From an uncultured Eubacteriales bacterium (GTDB lineage: Bacteria > Bacillota > Clostridia > Oscillospirales > CAG-382), in contig URCT01000081.1 of NCBI GenBank assembly GCA_900546385.1, positions 1 through 12,192 of the forward strand: a DNA stretch of 12,192 bases, read 5' to 3'. Below the pieces are notes generated by a model. The model was given only the letters and a program-made list of their open reading frames with translations. It did no database searches and was not told the origin of the DNA. Positions 1-8,371 of the stretch are shown here, in pieces (position 1 is the stretch's first letter; each line of letters opens with the position of its first letter). The translations under genes and the position numbers were made by a program.

Positions 1-275
1 GCTAACACGCCGTACAGTTGCCGGTAGCTGCCCGCCGTTTCCTGGGCGGTATATCCGGCGTTCGCGCTGGCAACCTCCAAGCTGCCCATGATCCGACGGT
101 ATTCCGCGGTGGATTCAACCAGGCTGGATATGCCGCCGATCAGCGACTGCACCGCGCCGGATATTGCACCACCGGCAAAGGCATCCCTTAGACTGTTTGC
201 CCCAGCTTGGGCGTCGGTCCCCATATCATCAAGAGACTGCCCCGCCTTGTCCGCCGCGCTGTATGCCCGGTCCGC
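1..275 (-). pseudogene. Partial phage tail tape-measure-like protein fragment
   Basis: Read on the minus strand, an open frame runs from an in-frame stop at 350-348 off the left edge of the window without interruption. The part between about 275 and 1 gives a convincing protein: an Ala/Ser/Gly-rich amphipathic stretch (AYSAADKAGQSLDDMGTDAQ), then DAFAGGAISGAVQSLIGGIS, then ESTAEYRRIMGSLEVASANA and a stretch containing AQETAGSYRQLYGVL. This composition and order (a small hydrophobic AGGAISGAV segment followed by EYRRIMGSLE and SYRQLYGVL) resembles the N-terminal part of tail tape-measure proteins of siphophages and prophages. No start codon with an RBS exists: upstream of about position 275 the frame merely reads the collagen repeats antisense. 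It is therefore a truncated piece, whether by rearrangement or assembly error. The family call rests on pattern recognition only. Confidence 0.55.
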
Positions 276-922
276 AAGGTCCGATGGGTCCGATAGGCCC
301 GACCGGAGCAACCGGTCCGCAAGGTCCGACCGGTCCTGCCGTGATCTTCACGGGCGCAACCGGCGCAACCGGTGCAACAGGTGCAACAGGTGCTGTCGGT
401 CCGCAAGGTCCTGCCGGCCCTGCCGGAGCTGTCGGCGCAACAGGTGCAACAGGTGCAACCGGTCCGCAAGGTCCTGCCGGCCCTGCCGGAGCTGTCGGTG
501 CAACCGGCGCAACCGGCGCGGCAGCCACCAACGACTATGCCTATTTCACCACGCCGGCCACCACGCTTGCGTCCAATGCCGTTATTCCGCTGACGCTTAC
601 CGACGCTGAGCCCGCATCGACCATCACGTTGGCGAATAACGCCATTGCGCTCCCGGCCGGTCACTATACGGTAACCTATTCCTTTGACGGCATCGGCGGA
701 GCGGTTGACACAATAAGCGTCGTTCCGTTTTACAACGGCACGGCAGCCTTAAGTGCCGCACGCCGCTTCAATATCAACACGCAAGGAGCGCTTGCCGCCA
801 TTAACGGGGTATTCGCCTTCACCGCCGCCGCAGACACAACCTTATCTTTTACGCTGTCGTATGCCGATGGCGCAACCGTCACCGAGCCGCGCTTTTCGGT
901 TGTTGTTACCAAAATGAGTTAG
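263..922 (+). CDS. Collagen-like GXY-repeat surface/exosporium-type protein, 5' end missing or displaced
   Basis: The product has two parts. Residues about 2-90 (counting from the ATG at 263) are Gly-X-Y triplets dominated by GPQ, GPA, GAT and GAV, with one break (VIFT) after the eighth triplet. Residues about 92-219 form a compact, beta-rich C-terminal domain with LPAGHYTVTYSFDG and ending VVVTKMS. This arrangement is typical of bacterial collagen-like proteins of Clostridia and Bacillus (BclA-like), where the collagen stalk trimerises and the C-terminal domain forms a jelly-roll head on the cell or spore surface. The frame stays open back to an ATG at 164, but residues read from 164-262 (rich in Arg, Pro and Cys) are antisense to the tape-measure-like fragment and look spurious. 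No ribosome site precedes 164 or 263, so the native N-terminus is probably absent. A terminator follows at 951. Type is sure; exact role and start are not. Confidence 0.72.
   Translation: MPGPQGPMGPIGPTGATGPQGPTGPAVIFTGATGATGATGATGAVGPQGPAGPAGAVGATGATGATGPQGPAGPAGAVGATGATGAAATNDYAYFTTPATTLASNAVIPLTLTDAEPASTITLANNAIALPAGHYTVTYSFDGIGGAVDTISVVPFYNGTAALSAARRFNINTQGALAAINGVFAFTAAADTTLSFTLSYADGATVTEPRFSVVVTKMS
398..523 (+). repeat. 63-bp tandem repeat within the collagen region
   Basis: Two adjacent copies (398-460 and 461-523) begin with GGTCCGCAAGGTCCTGCCGG and each encodes seven GXY triplets (GPQ GPA GPA GAV GAT GAT GAT/A). The first 38 bases are identical between copies; the remainder differs at a few third positions. 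Such units expand and contract by slippage or recombination. Shorter pieces of the same unit (GGTCCGCAAGGTCC) occur near 269 and 317. Confidence 0.85.
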
Positions 923-950
923 CCGTTCACTCTATCCCGCGTAAACAGCA

Positions 951-980
951 AAAAACGCAAGGAGAAATCCTTGCGTTTTT
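951..980. terminator. Bidirectional intrinsic terminator between convergent genes
   Basis: AAAAACGCAAGGA (951-963) and TCCTTGCGTTTTT (968-980) form a perfect 13-bp stem with a GAAA tetraloop. A T-run closes the hairpin in the plus direction, and the A-run on the left gives a U-tract for minus-strand transcripts. It lies 28 bp after the collagen-like gene and 38 bp beyond the stop of the GH99-like gene, so it can serve both. Confidence 0.88.
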
Positions 981-985
981 GTATG

Positions 986-1014
986 CCTGTATATAATTTA
1001 CTTTTATATACAGG
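986..1014. terminator. Second, AT-rich hairpin just after the GH99-like stop codon
   Basis: CCTGTATATA (986-995) pairs with TATATACAGG (1005-1014) around a 9-nt loop. It sits between the stop codon of the GH99-like gene at 1019-1021 and the stronger terminator at 951-980. It may protect the 3' end of the minus-strand mRNA or act as an accessory terminator; there is no strong U-tract directly after it. Confidence 0.5.
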
Positions 1015-1018
1015 TATA

Positions 1019-4000
1019 TTATTCAATCATAAAGTGTTTGCCGTCGTAGTGATACGGAATCCCGAAAACGGCGCATAGCTCCTCGAGGGCGAATGTCGGC
1101 AATCCGTCGCGCATGGCCGGCGCATGGGTCAGCGTTTTTTCGTTTCCGTCAAGCAAATACGTGTTCTCGCCGATCGTAAACACCGCTGTCGCGCGGTCGC
1201 TTGCCACCGTAAGCCGCGCGTTTTTCCGGTCGTATTCGTGATACAGCTTTAACGCACGGAAAGCCGCATAACCCGGATCAAGCGAAACGAGCATTTTCCC
1301 GTCCTGCGCGAAATAGGGACGGAACGCAAGGCGCAGCTTCTCGCCGCCGACATAGACAGCCGGGTCGCCGCCGGCCGGCTCGGTATAGGTCATGAAAGCG
1401 ATTTCCGCGATTTCAACCGGCGTGCGCACCATATTGTCGATGCGGAGATCGGTGATGTCGCCGCACCACGTTTTCATGGTGCTCATGCAGAACATATAAT
1501 TGGCAAACGTCTCCGATGCTTCGATTTTTTGTACACCGGTACACTTATTGGATGCCCACCGCTTTTCCGTGTCCGTTAAAAAGGCAATGCGGATGGCGGC
1601 ATTTTTTTCCGGCGAACGCAAACGCACACGGATATGGGAGAACGAAGCCGCCTTTTCGTTAAAACGCTCCGGCGCGGTGCGGATCGAATAATGCTCGTGT
1701 GCGATGGCGGTCGGTGCCAATGTTTTATGTGTACCGGTACACATAAATTCTGCTGCCGCATTATAGGGTTCCCAAAGCTCGTTTTCCGCGCAAGCCTTCG
1801 AAAAATCAAAGACGTTAACAAGCGTATTCGCCGCCTGCTCCTCCTCCGACGGTTCGTAACCAAGCCGACGGATCATTACGCGATCCTTCACGCGCAAACG
1901 GCAAAGTCGGTCAAGCGCTTCGCCCTGCGGCAGGAGGTTGTCGCATTTTCCGCGTTCCGGCACGAACACCGCGCGGATCGCATCGAGATAGCCGAACCCA
2001 TGAACGCCGGCCGGCATGATATACGTTCCCTCGCCGTACTCGTTCCAGGTAGACATCATAAACAGCTTCTGATGCCACGTTTTCTCGCTTGCCGGAACGT
2101 CGTCGTTACGTTTTTTGATATACCGGAGTACTTTTTCGAAATTCTCCGGCGTAATGAGCGGCACACGTGCTTCCGCGCCGTGCCACGGGCAGGCATTGAA
2201 GCCGACCGATGCGGTCTGCACGAACGGCATTTGCCCGTCCTTGTCGTGGTAGCCGTTGATTTGATCGATGGAAGCCATCTGCGAATCCGGGTCATACGCG
2301 CCCGAGCCGAAGTGGTAGGCATAGCTGACATCGCAGTATTTGGACATTTCTTTGTAGCGTTCCGCGCCGCCCATGGCCGTCGCCATAAGAAGAATGCCGT
2401 CAAAGCCGTACTTTTTGATATCTTCATTCATAAACGCGATGATTTCATGCGCTTTTTCTTCGCCGCCCCAATGCTTGACAAAGTTGAACGACCACAACGA
2501 CAAAAGCGGCTTATTATCAATCACCAAATACCGTTTATCCGTGAAAAAGTATTCGCACCAATATTTCCACACATATTCCTTGAACGCTTCGGGGTCGGTG
2601 TTGCCGTAGGTGTTATTTTCCCACATGATGATGAATTTCATTTTATCGCTGTAACGCGCATTCATAAAGCCGTCGCGCAAGGCCGCATCCATGCGGGAAC
2701 GCTTGATGGGGAAATTGATGAGCGGATCGGGACAATACCAGCAAAAATGCTCGAAGGTAATGCCGTGTTCGGTCATAAACTTGATTTCCCAGTCGGCCAC
2801 CTCCGGATTTCCCTCATCATACGGGCCGATGAGCGGCGTGTTGGCTTCGAAATAGGTGATTCTGTCCCAGCCGAAATGGTGACCCTCACGCCACATGTTG
2901 CACACGTTGATGCCAACCTCGTATTCCGGATGCCGCACAGCCTCCGGTTCGGGACAATAATCGGGCTTCGCACAAGCTTCCTCGCAGACGATATCGGCAA
3001 AGCAGAGCGTACCGTCGGTTTTGGGCGCAAAGGTGATGCAGACGCCATCCGGCTTTTCGGGCGCATCTGCAAAGCAGAACGGGAATGTGCCGCAGACCTT
3101 TCCGTCAATTTTTACGGTGATGCAGCCGTCCGCCGCGTCTGTTTCCAAGCGGATGCACTGCCAGACATTCGGCGTAAAGCGGCGCAGAAAATGGCCGTCC
3201 GCCGTGTAAAACGCATTTTCCTTGGTATGCACGCCGAAAACCTGCGTGTCGCCGGCCTCAAGCGAAAACGCAAGACCGTCGTTACCGGTCGGCAGGAGAA
3301 AATAGCCTTCGCAAAGCAGATTTCCGTTTGCCGCACGGGAAAACGGCAGATAGGCGCGGTGCAATGAACCGCCTTTTGCGTCTATCGCGGCGTAGGTGTA
3401 ATCCATCTGTGGATTGGAGGCGGTATGCTTGCGGATCTCAAAGCCGCCGTCCACCTGCCATGGCGGCGGAAACGCCGAGGCAGTGCACAAAAAGGTTTCG
3501 TGCGCCAGGTAATCGCGCGTCAGGCGGAATTTTTTGGGACGGACGATCACGTCTGTCGAGCCGTCCGTTCCGATCTCGGCAAAGGCGGCATCGGTTTTCG
3601 CTTGCAGAGAGACCTTAGCGGCAAAGCGGCCGTCAAGGATCAACGCGGCGGTCGCCGCGTCCAAATCGACCGTGATTTTGCCGCATACGGCACCCAGTTC
3701 GGCGGTCATTTGGCACACAACGCCGTTAAAAACAAAGCGGCCGTTTTGTGTGCGCAGGGTGACAAGCGGTTTCTTTTCCGAAGAAAGAAGCTGCAAATAC
3801 ACGCCGTCCGCAGACTTTTCGGCGGTATACAAGAATTCGAACGTCAGCACGCCGGACGCCTGCGCCTGAAAGCGGCGAACGAACCGAATGCATTTTCCGG
3901 TTTTCGGATTGACAAGCGCATCGGGAAACGGCGTGGAAAGACTGCGTGTGGCACGGTCATCGTAGTCCCAAGAGGTCGCGATGCCGGCGATATGAAATTT

Positions 4001-4036
4001 GGCATCGTCGATGAGACAAACAGCTTGTTTGGACAT
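1019..4036 (-). CDS. Multidomain glycoside hydrolase family 99-like (WbsX-type) protein
   Basis: A 1005-residue protein. Residues about 1-160 and 185-355 look like two beta-sandwich, laminin-G/concanavalin-like carbohydrate-binding domains. Residues about 370-700 are the GH99-like (WbsX) barrel, with NPEVADWEIKFMTEHGI, then FCWYCPDPLI (about 430), MWENNTYG (about 473) and the diagnostic WNEYGEG at 664-670, equivalent to WNEWGEG in the family. GH99 proteins are endo-mannosidases; GH99-like members of this wider group have mostly unknown substrates. Residues about 740-880 may be another beta-domain, and about 893-1005 (DGKMLVSLDPGYAAFRAL... and a second copy near the end) resembles the copper-amine-oxidase N-terminal-like stalk domain. 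No signal peptide or membrane helix is seen. The start is ATG 4036 with GGAGGA 7 nt upstream (4044-4049). It appears monocistronic. Family is fairly sure; substrate unknown. Confidence 0.85.
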   Translation of the reverse strand: MSKQAVCLIDDAKFHIAGIATSWDYDDRATRSLSTPFPDALVNPKTGKCIRFVRRFQAQASGVLTFEFLYTAEKSADGVYLQLLSSEKKPLVTLRTQNGRFVFNGVVCQMTAELGAVCGKITVDLDAATAALILDGRFAAKVSLQAKTDAAFAEIGTDGSTDVIVRPKKFRLTRDYLAHETFLCTASAFPPPWQVDGGFEIRKHTASNPQMDYTYAAIDAKGGSLHRAYLPFSRAANGNLLCEGYFLLPTGNDGLAFSLEAGDTQVFGVHTKENAFYTADGHFLRRFTPNVWQCIRLETDAADGCITVKIDGKVCGTFPFCFADAPEKPDGVCITFAPKTDGTLCFADIVCEEACAKPDYCPEPEAVRHPEYEVGINVCNMWREGHHFGWDRITYFEANTPLIGPYDEGNPEVADWEIKFMTEHGITFEHFCWYCPDPLINFPIKRSRMDAALRDGFMNARYSDKMKFIIMWENNTYGNTDPEAFKEYVWKYWCEYFFTDKRYLVIDNKPLLSLWSFNFVKHWGGEEKAHEIIAFMNEDIKKYGFDGILLMATAMGGAERYKEMSKYCDVSYAYHFGSGAYDPDSQMASIDQINGYHDKDGQMPFVQTASVGFNACPWHGAEARVPLITPENFEKVLRYIKKRNDDVPASEKTWHQKLFMMSTWNEYGEGTYIMPAGVHGFGYLDAIRAVFVPERGKCDNLLPQGEALDRLCRLRVKDRVMIRRLGYEPSEEEQAANTLVNVFDFSKACAENELWEPYNAAAEFMCTGTHKTLAPTAIAHEHYSIRTAPERFNEKAASFSHIRVRLRSPEKNAAIRIAFLTDTEKRWASNKCTGVQKIEASETFANYMFCMSTMKTWCGDITDLRIDNMVRTPVEIAEIAFMTYTEPAGGDPAVYVGGEKLRLAFRPYFAQDGKMLVSLDPGYAAFRALKLYHEYDRKNARLTVASDRATAVFTIGENTYLLDGNEKTLTHAPAMRDGLPTFALEELCAVFGIPYHYDGKHFMIE
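1724..1747. promoter_or_regulatory. 24-bp perfect palindrome inside the GH99-like gene (possible intragenic operator)
   Basis: The half-site TTTATGTGTACC is followed immediately by its exact reverse complement, giving 24 bp with no spacer and a central ACCGGT. It encodes residues FMCTGTHK. A related site lies 198 bp away (GTACACCGGTACAC at 1531-1544, encoding KCTGVQ), sharing ACCGGTACAC. Zero-spacer palindromes centred on CG are typical of LacI-family operators, but binding here is only an inference. No regulator gene is in the window. Confidence 0.35.
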
Positions 4037-4071
4037 GAGAAAATCCTCCGAAGTGGTTTTAAGATACCCTC

Positions 4072-4100
4072 ATGATAGCAGAAAGGCGCATAAAAGTAAA
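4072..4100 (-). promoter_or_regulatory. Candidate sigma-A promoter of the GH99-like gene
   Basis: On the minus strand TTTACT (4100-4095) and TATCAT (4077-4072) are separated by exactly 17 bp. The -10 box is 35 bp from the ATG, and the Shine-Dalgarno GGAGGA lies between them. It follows the asnS terminator, so the gene is probably transcribed on its own. Confidence 0.6.
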
Positions 4101-4119
4101 TAGATTTTAGCAAAAAATA

Positions 4120-4149
4120 TGCACAAAATTTTCGTTATCTTTTTGTGCA
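4120..4149. promoter_or_regulatory. Inverted repeat upstream of the GH99-like promoter
   Basis: TGCACAAAA (4120-4128) and TTTTGTGCA (4141-4149) are perfect inverted 9-mers around a 12-bp spacer. The centre is about 35 bp upstream of the -35 box, where an activator would sit. Alternatively it is a weak hairpin, since the minus-strand sequence after it is T-rich (TATTTTTTGC). Confidence 0.4.
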
Positions 4150-4178
4150 ACTTTCCGCAAGCACCGCTTTCGCTTAAG

Positions 4179-4217
4179 AAAAACAAAAGCACACGGCATC
4201 GAACTGACACCGTGTGC
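4179..4217 (-). terminator. Intrinsic terminator of the liv-asnS operon
   Basis: In the minus-strand transcript GCACACGG (4217-4210) pairs with CCGTGTGC (4196-4189) around a 13-nt loop, followed at once by TTTTGTTTTT. It begins 20 bp after the asnS stop codon. No equally good terminator is seen earlier in the operon. Confidence 0.88.
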
Positions 4218-4236
4218 AGGCATTTATAAAATTCAA

Positions 4237-5631
<1,395 letters not shown>

Positions 5632-5659
5632 GGTATATAGCTCCTTGTCCGTTCTATCT

Positions 5660-6376
5660 TTAATTTTTACGTTTGCCCAAATACGCTTCTTTAATACGCT
5701 CATCCGCCAAAAGTTCTGCGCCGGTGCCTTTCATGGTAATATTTCCGGTTTCGAGAACATAGGCCGTATGTGCCGCCATGAGCGCCATGTTGGCGTTCTG
5801 CTCGATTAACAGCACGGTGATTCCCTTTTGGTTGATGGTTTTGATGATATCGAAAATGCTCTTGACGACAAGCGGCGCAAGGCCGAGCGACGGCTCATCC
5901 ATCATGATCAGCTTCGGGCGCGACATGAGCGCGCGTCCCACGGCAAGCATCTGCTGTTCGCCGCCCGAGAGCGTTCCGGCATACTGCCAAGCGCGTTCCT
6001 TTAAGCGCGGAAACAGGCTGTATACATATTCGATATCCGGTTCAATATTATCCTTGCGCAAATAGGCGCCGATTTTGAGGTTTTCCAGCACGGTGAGGTC
6101 GGTGAACACGCGTCTGCCTTCGGGAACAAGCGTCACGCCCTGCGACACGATATAGTCGGGCGACTTGCCGAGCAGTTCCTTGCCCTCATAGGTCACCGAG
6201 CCGGTTTTGGTCTTGACAAGGCCGCTGATGGTGCGCAAGATCGTGCTTTTTCCGGCGCCGTTGGCACCGATGAGCGTGACGATCTGCCCTTCCGGCACGT
6301 CCAAATTGATATCCTTAACGGCGTTGATACCGCCGTAGCTAACGGACAGATTCCGTATTTCAAGTAAATTACTCAT
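5660..6376 (-). CDS. livF: Branched-chain amino-acid ABC transporter ATP-binding protein LivF
   Basis: One of the two ATPases that power amino-acid import, acting on the inner face of the membrane as a heterodimer with LivG. The 238-residue length is typical. Walker A is GANGAGKST (37-45), the Q-loop region is LVPEGRRVFTDLTVLENL, the signature is LSGGEQQ (136-142) and Walker B is LIMMDEPSLGL (156-166). The usual H-loop histidine is replaced by Gln in IEQNANMAL; this substitution is normal for LivF and helps tell it from LivG. The ATG overlaps the livG stop codon by 8 nt (ATGAGTAA), which suggests translational coupling. The C-terminus AYLGKRKN ends 28 nt before asnS. Confidence 0.95.
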   Translation of the reverse strand: MSNLLEIRNLSVSYGGINAVKDINLDVPEGQIVTLIGANGAGKSTILRTISGLVKTKTGSVTYEGKELLGKSPDYIVSQGVTLVPEGRRVFTDLTVLENLKIGAYLRKDNIEPDIEYVYSLFPRLKERAWQYAGTLSGGEQQMLAVGRALMSRPKLIMMDEPSLGLAPLVVKSIFDIIKTINQKGITVLLIEQNANMALMAAHTAYVLETGNITMKGTGAELLADERIKEAYLGKRKN

Positions 6377-7214
6377 TCTCGTCTGCCACTCCTAAGTACG
6401 CTTTGATAACCACTTCGTCGTTCTGGATTTCCTCCGGAACGCCTTTGGCAATCATTTTACCGAAATCGATTACGTAAATGCGGTCGGAAATGTCCATGAC
6501 CATATTCATATGGTGTTCGATCATGAGGATCGTAAGGTCGAATTTTTTGCGGATATCGTGGATGAATTCGGTTAGCTCCAAGGTCTCCTGCGGGTTCATA
6601 CCGGCAGCCGGTTCATCCAAGAGCAACAGCTTCGGCTTTGTGGCAAGCGCACGCGCGATTTCCAAATACCGCTGCTTGCCGTAAGGAAGCGAGGTGGCAA
6701 GCTCATCGCGCACATCGTCAAGCCCAAGCAGCTTCAAAAGCGCATCGGTCTCCGCGCACATTTGCATTTCTTCGGCCTTATTGAGGCGGAAGGTGGCGGA
6801 AAACACGTTGCTGTGGCGAAGCATATGCTTTGCGACAAGCACGTTTTCGAACACCGTCATGGTCTTGAACAGGCGGATGTTCTGGAAGGTGCGTGCCACG
6901 CCCATACGGGTGATTTTATCCGGCGTTTGCGTGATGACATCCGGGAACTTTTGCGGATCGTTTCCGGCATACAGCTTCTTCATCTTGCCCTGCGGATGGT
7001 TGGAGATGATCTTGTTTCCGTTATAGTAGATGGCGCCGTTGGTCGGCTCATACACACCGGTGACCACGTTGAAAACAGTGGTTTTTCCGGCGCCGTTCGG
7101 GCCGATGAGCGACACGATTTCGCCCTTATTCACGTCGAGCGACAGGTCGTTGACAGCGATAACGCCGCCGAACTGCATGGTGATATTTTCAAGCTTTAAC
7201 ACGTTCTCACTCAT
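6369..7214 (-). CDS. livG: Branched-chain amino-acid ABC transporter ATP-binding protein LivG
   Basis: Second ATPase of the importer. Walker A is GPNGAGKTT (38-46), the LivG-specific RTFQNIRLF follows at 108-116, the signature is the LivG-type LPYGKQR, Walker B is LLLLDEPAAGMN, and the H-loop is MIEHHMNMVM. The C-terminal KAYLG tail is also typical. At 281 residues it is about 25 longer than most LivG proteins known to me. The excess lies between Walker A and RTFQ (about 69-97, a Lys/Pro/Asp-rich stretch including MKKLYAGNDPQKFPDV). It overlaps livM by 8 nt at its start (ATGAGTGA) and livF by 8 nt at its end. The insertion looks real, not a frame error, because the frame stays intact on both sides. 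Confidence 0.95.
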   Translation of the reverse strand: MSENVLKLENITMQFGGVIAVNDLSLDVNKGEIVSLIGPNGAGKTTVFNVVTGVYEPTNGAIYYNGNKIISNHPQGKMKKLYAGNDPQKFPDVITQTPDKITRMGVARTFQNIRLFKTMTVFENVLVAKHMLRHSNVFSATFRLNKAEEMQMCAETDALLKLLGLDDVRDELATSLPYGKQRYLEIARALATKPKLLLLDEPAAGMNPQETLELTEFIHDIRKKFDLTILMIEHHMNMVMDISDRIYVIDFGKMIAKGVPEEIQNDEVVIKAYLGVADENE

Positions 7215-8346
7215 GGTCGCTCACCTCTTTCGCTTCTTTCTTCTTTTTCTTTTTGAACCAGCCCGTAACCACTTCCGGCAGCTCCTTCGAGCCCATAATG
7301 CCGCGGCGGCAGAACAGCACCATAATCATGATGACGACCGAGAACACGACTTTACGGAAGCCGACACGAAGAAGCGGCGCGTGGTACGAACCCCACGGCA
7401 GGTTGATGATGGTGGGATTATCGAGGAAGCGTAACCACCATTCGCTGCACGCGATAAACAGGAAGGCACCGATGCACGAGCCGGAAATCGAGCCGATACC
7501 GCCGATAACGACGATAAGAAGAATTTCGTAGGTCATGGCCGATTTGAACTGACTTGCCTGAATCGAGGTTTGGAACATGGCAAGCAGTGCGCCGGAAATG
7601 CCGGCAAAGAAGGAGCTGATGCAGAACGACAGGCGTTTGTGGTGCGCCAGGTTGATGCCCATGGCTTCGGCGGCGATTTCATCGTCTCGGATGGCCTTGA
7701 ATGCGCGGCCGTAGGTGGAATTGATGAGAAGCACAATGACGGCGATACAGACACCGCTGACCACAAGGGCAAACATGGTGCCGGAAATCTTATAGCGCAT
7801 ACCGCCGAGCGAAAAATACAGCGAATCGAGATTTTGGAATTTGCGGAGAATGTTCGAGCCGTTGGTGATCGGCCCTAAGGTTTTCCATTGTGCAAGCGCA
7901 CGCACGATTTCGGCAAAGCCGAGCGTTGCGATGGCCAAATAGTCGCTCTTTAAGCGTAACACCGGCAGACCGATGAGAAAGGCGAAGATGGCGGCGACGA
8001 CCCCCGCAAGAAGCAGCGACACCAAAACCGGCAGGTCAAAATGGATAAGGCCGCCGTTAAAATACTGGTAAACGCTTTTGCGCGCTTCTTCGGGAATGGT
8101 GAAAATCGCGTAGGTGTACGCACCGATGAGCATGAAGCCGGCTTGTCCGAGCGAAAACAGTCCGGTAAAGCCGTTCAGAAGGTTCATGGACACGGCGACA
8201 AGCGCATAGATAGAGCCTTTTTTGATGACGGTGAAGACGATGTGTGTCGCCGGAAGCGTCCGCTCCAAAACCGCCGTAAGAAGGATGATGGCAAGCAAAC
8301 CGACCACCGTAAAAAGGAGGTTTGCATAGTTTTTTGTTTTTGTCAT
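7207..8346 (-). CDS. livM: Branched-chain amino-acid ABC transporter permease LivM
   Basis: Membrane channel subunit paired with LivH. The 379-residue product shows about eight to ten hydrophobic segments, the family hallmark LNGFTGLFSLGQAGFMLIGAY near the N-terminus, and the cytoplasmic coupling loop GRAFKAIRDDEIAAEAMGINLAHHKRLSF that docks on LivG/LivF. It ends in a basic Lys-rich tail (FKKKKKKEAKEV). The frame also opens with a TTG at 8370, which would add eight residues. I prefer ATG 8346 because the bases before it (GAAAGGCTTG then an A/T-rich spacer) match those before livH, giving a shared AAAGG ribosome site at a slightly long spacing. The livH stop at 8372 is 25 nt upstream. Only the start is uncertain. 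Confidence 0.94.
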   Translation of the reverse strand: MTKTKNYANLLFTVVGLLAIILLTAVLERTLPATHIVFTVIKKGSIYALVAVSMNLLNGFTGLFSLGQAGFMLIGAYTYAIFTIPEEARKSVYQYFNGGLIHFDLPVLVSLLLAGVVAAIFAFLIGLPVLRLKSDYLAIATLGFAEIVRALAQWKTLGPITNGSNILRKFQNLDSLYFSLGGMRYKISGTMFALVVSGVCIAVIVLLINSTYGRAFKAIRDDEIAAEAMGINLAHHKRLSFCISSFFAGISGALLAMFQTSIQASQFKSAMTYEILLIVVIGGIGSISGSCIGAFLFIACSEWWLRFLDNPTIINLPWGSYHAPLLRVGFRKVVFSVVIMIMVLFCRRGIMGSKELPEVVTGWFKKKKKKEAKEVSDHE

Positions 8347-8371
8347 AGTATTTCCCAAGCCTTTCCGCAAA

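Noticed and set aside
164..262. N-terminal extension of the collagen-like frame starting at ATG 164
   Set aside because: The residues are Arg/Pro/Cys-rich with no RBS, and the opposite strand encodes a much more protein-like sequence, so this start is probably not real.
1634..3367. 577-codon plus-strand open frame
   Set aside because: It lies wholly antisense to the GH99-like gene, has low-quality His/Arg-rich composition and no RBS. It arises from codon bias of the true gene.
5632..5703. 24-residue N-terminal extension of AsnS
   Set aside because: It overlaps livF and lacks an RBS, whereas ATG 5631 has AAGGAG at good spacing and yields the conserved N-terminus.
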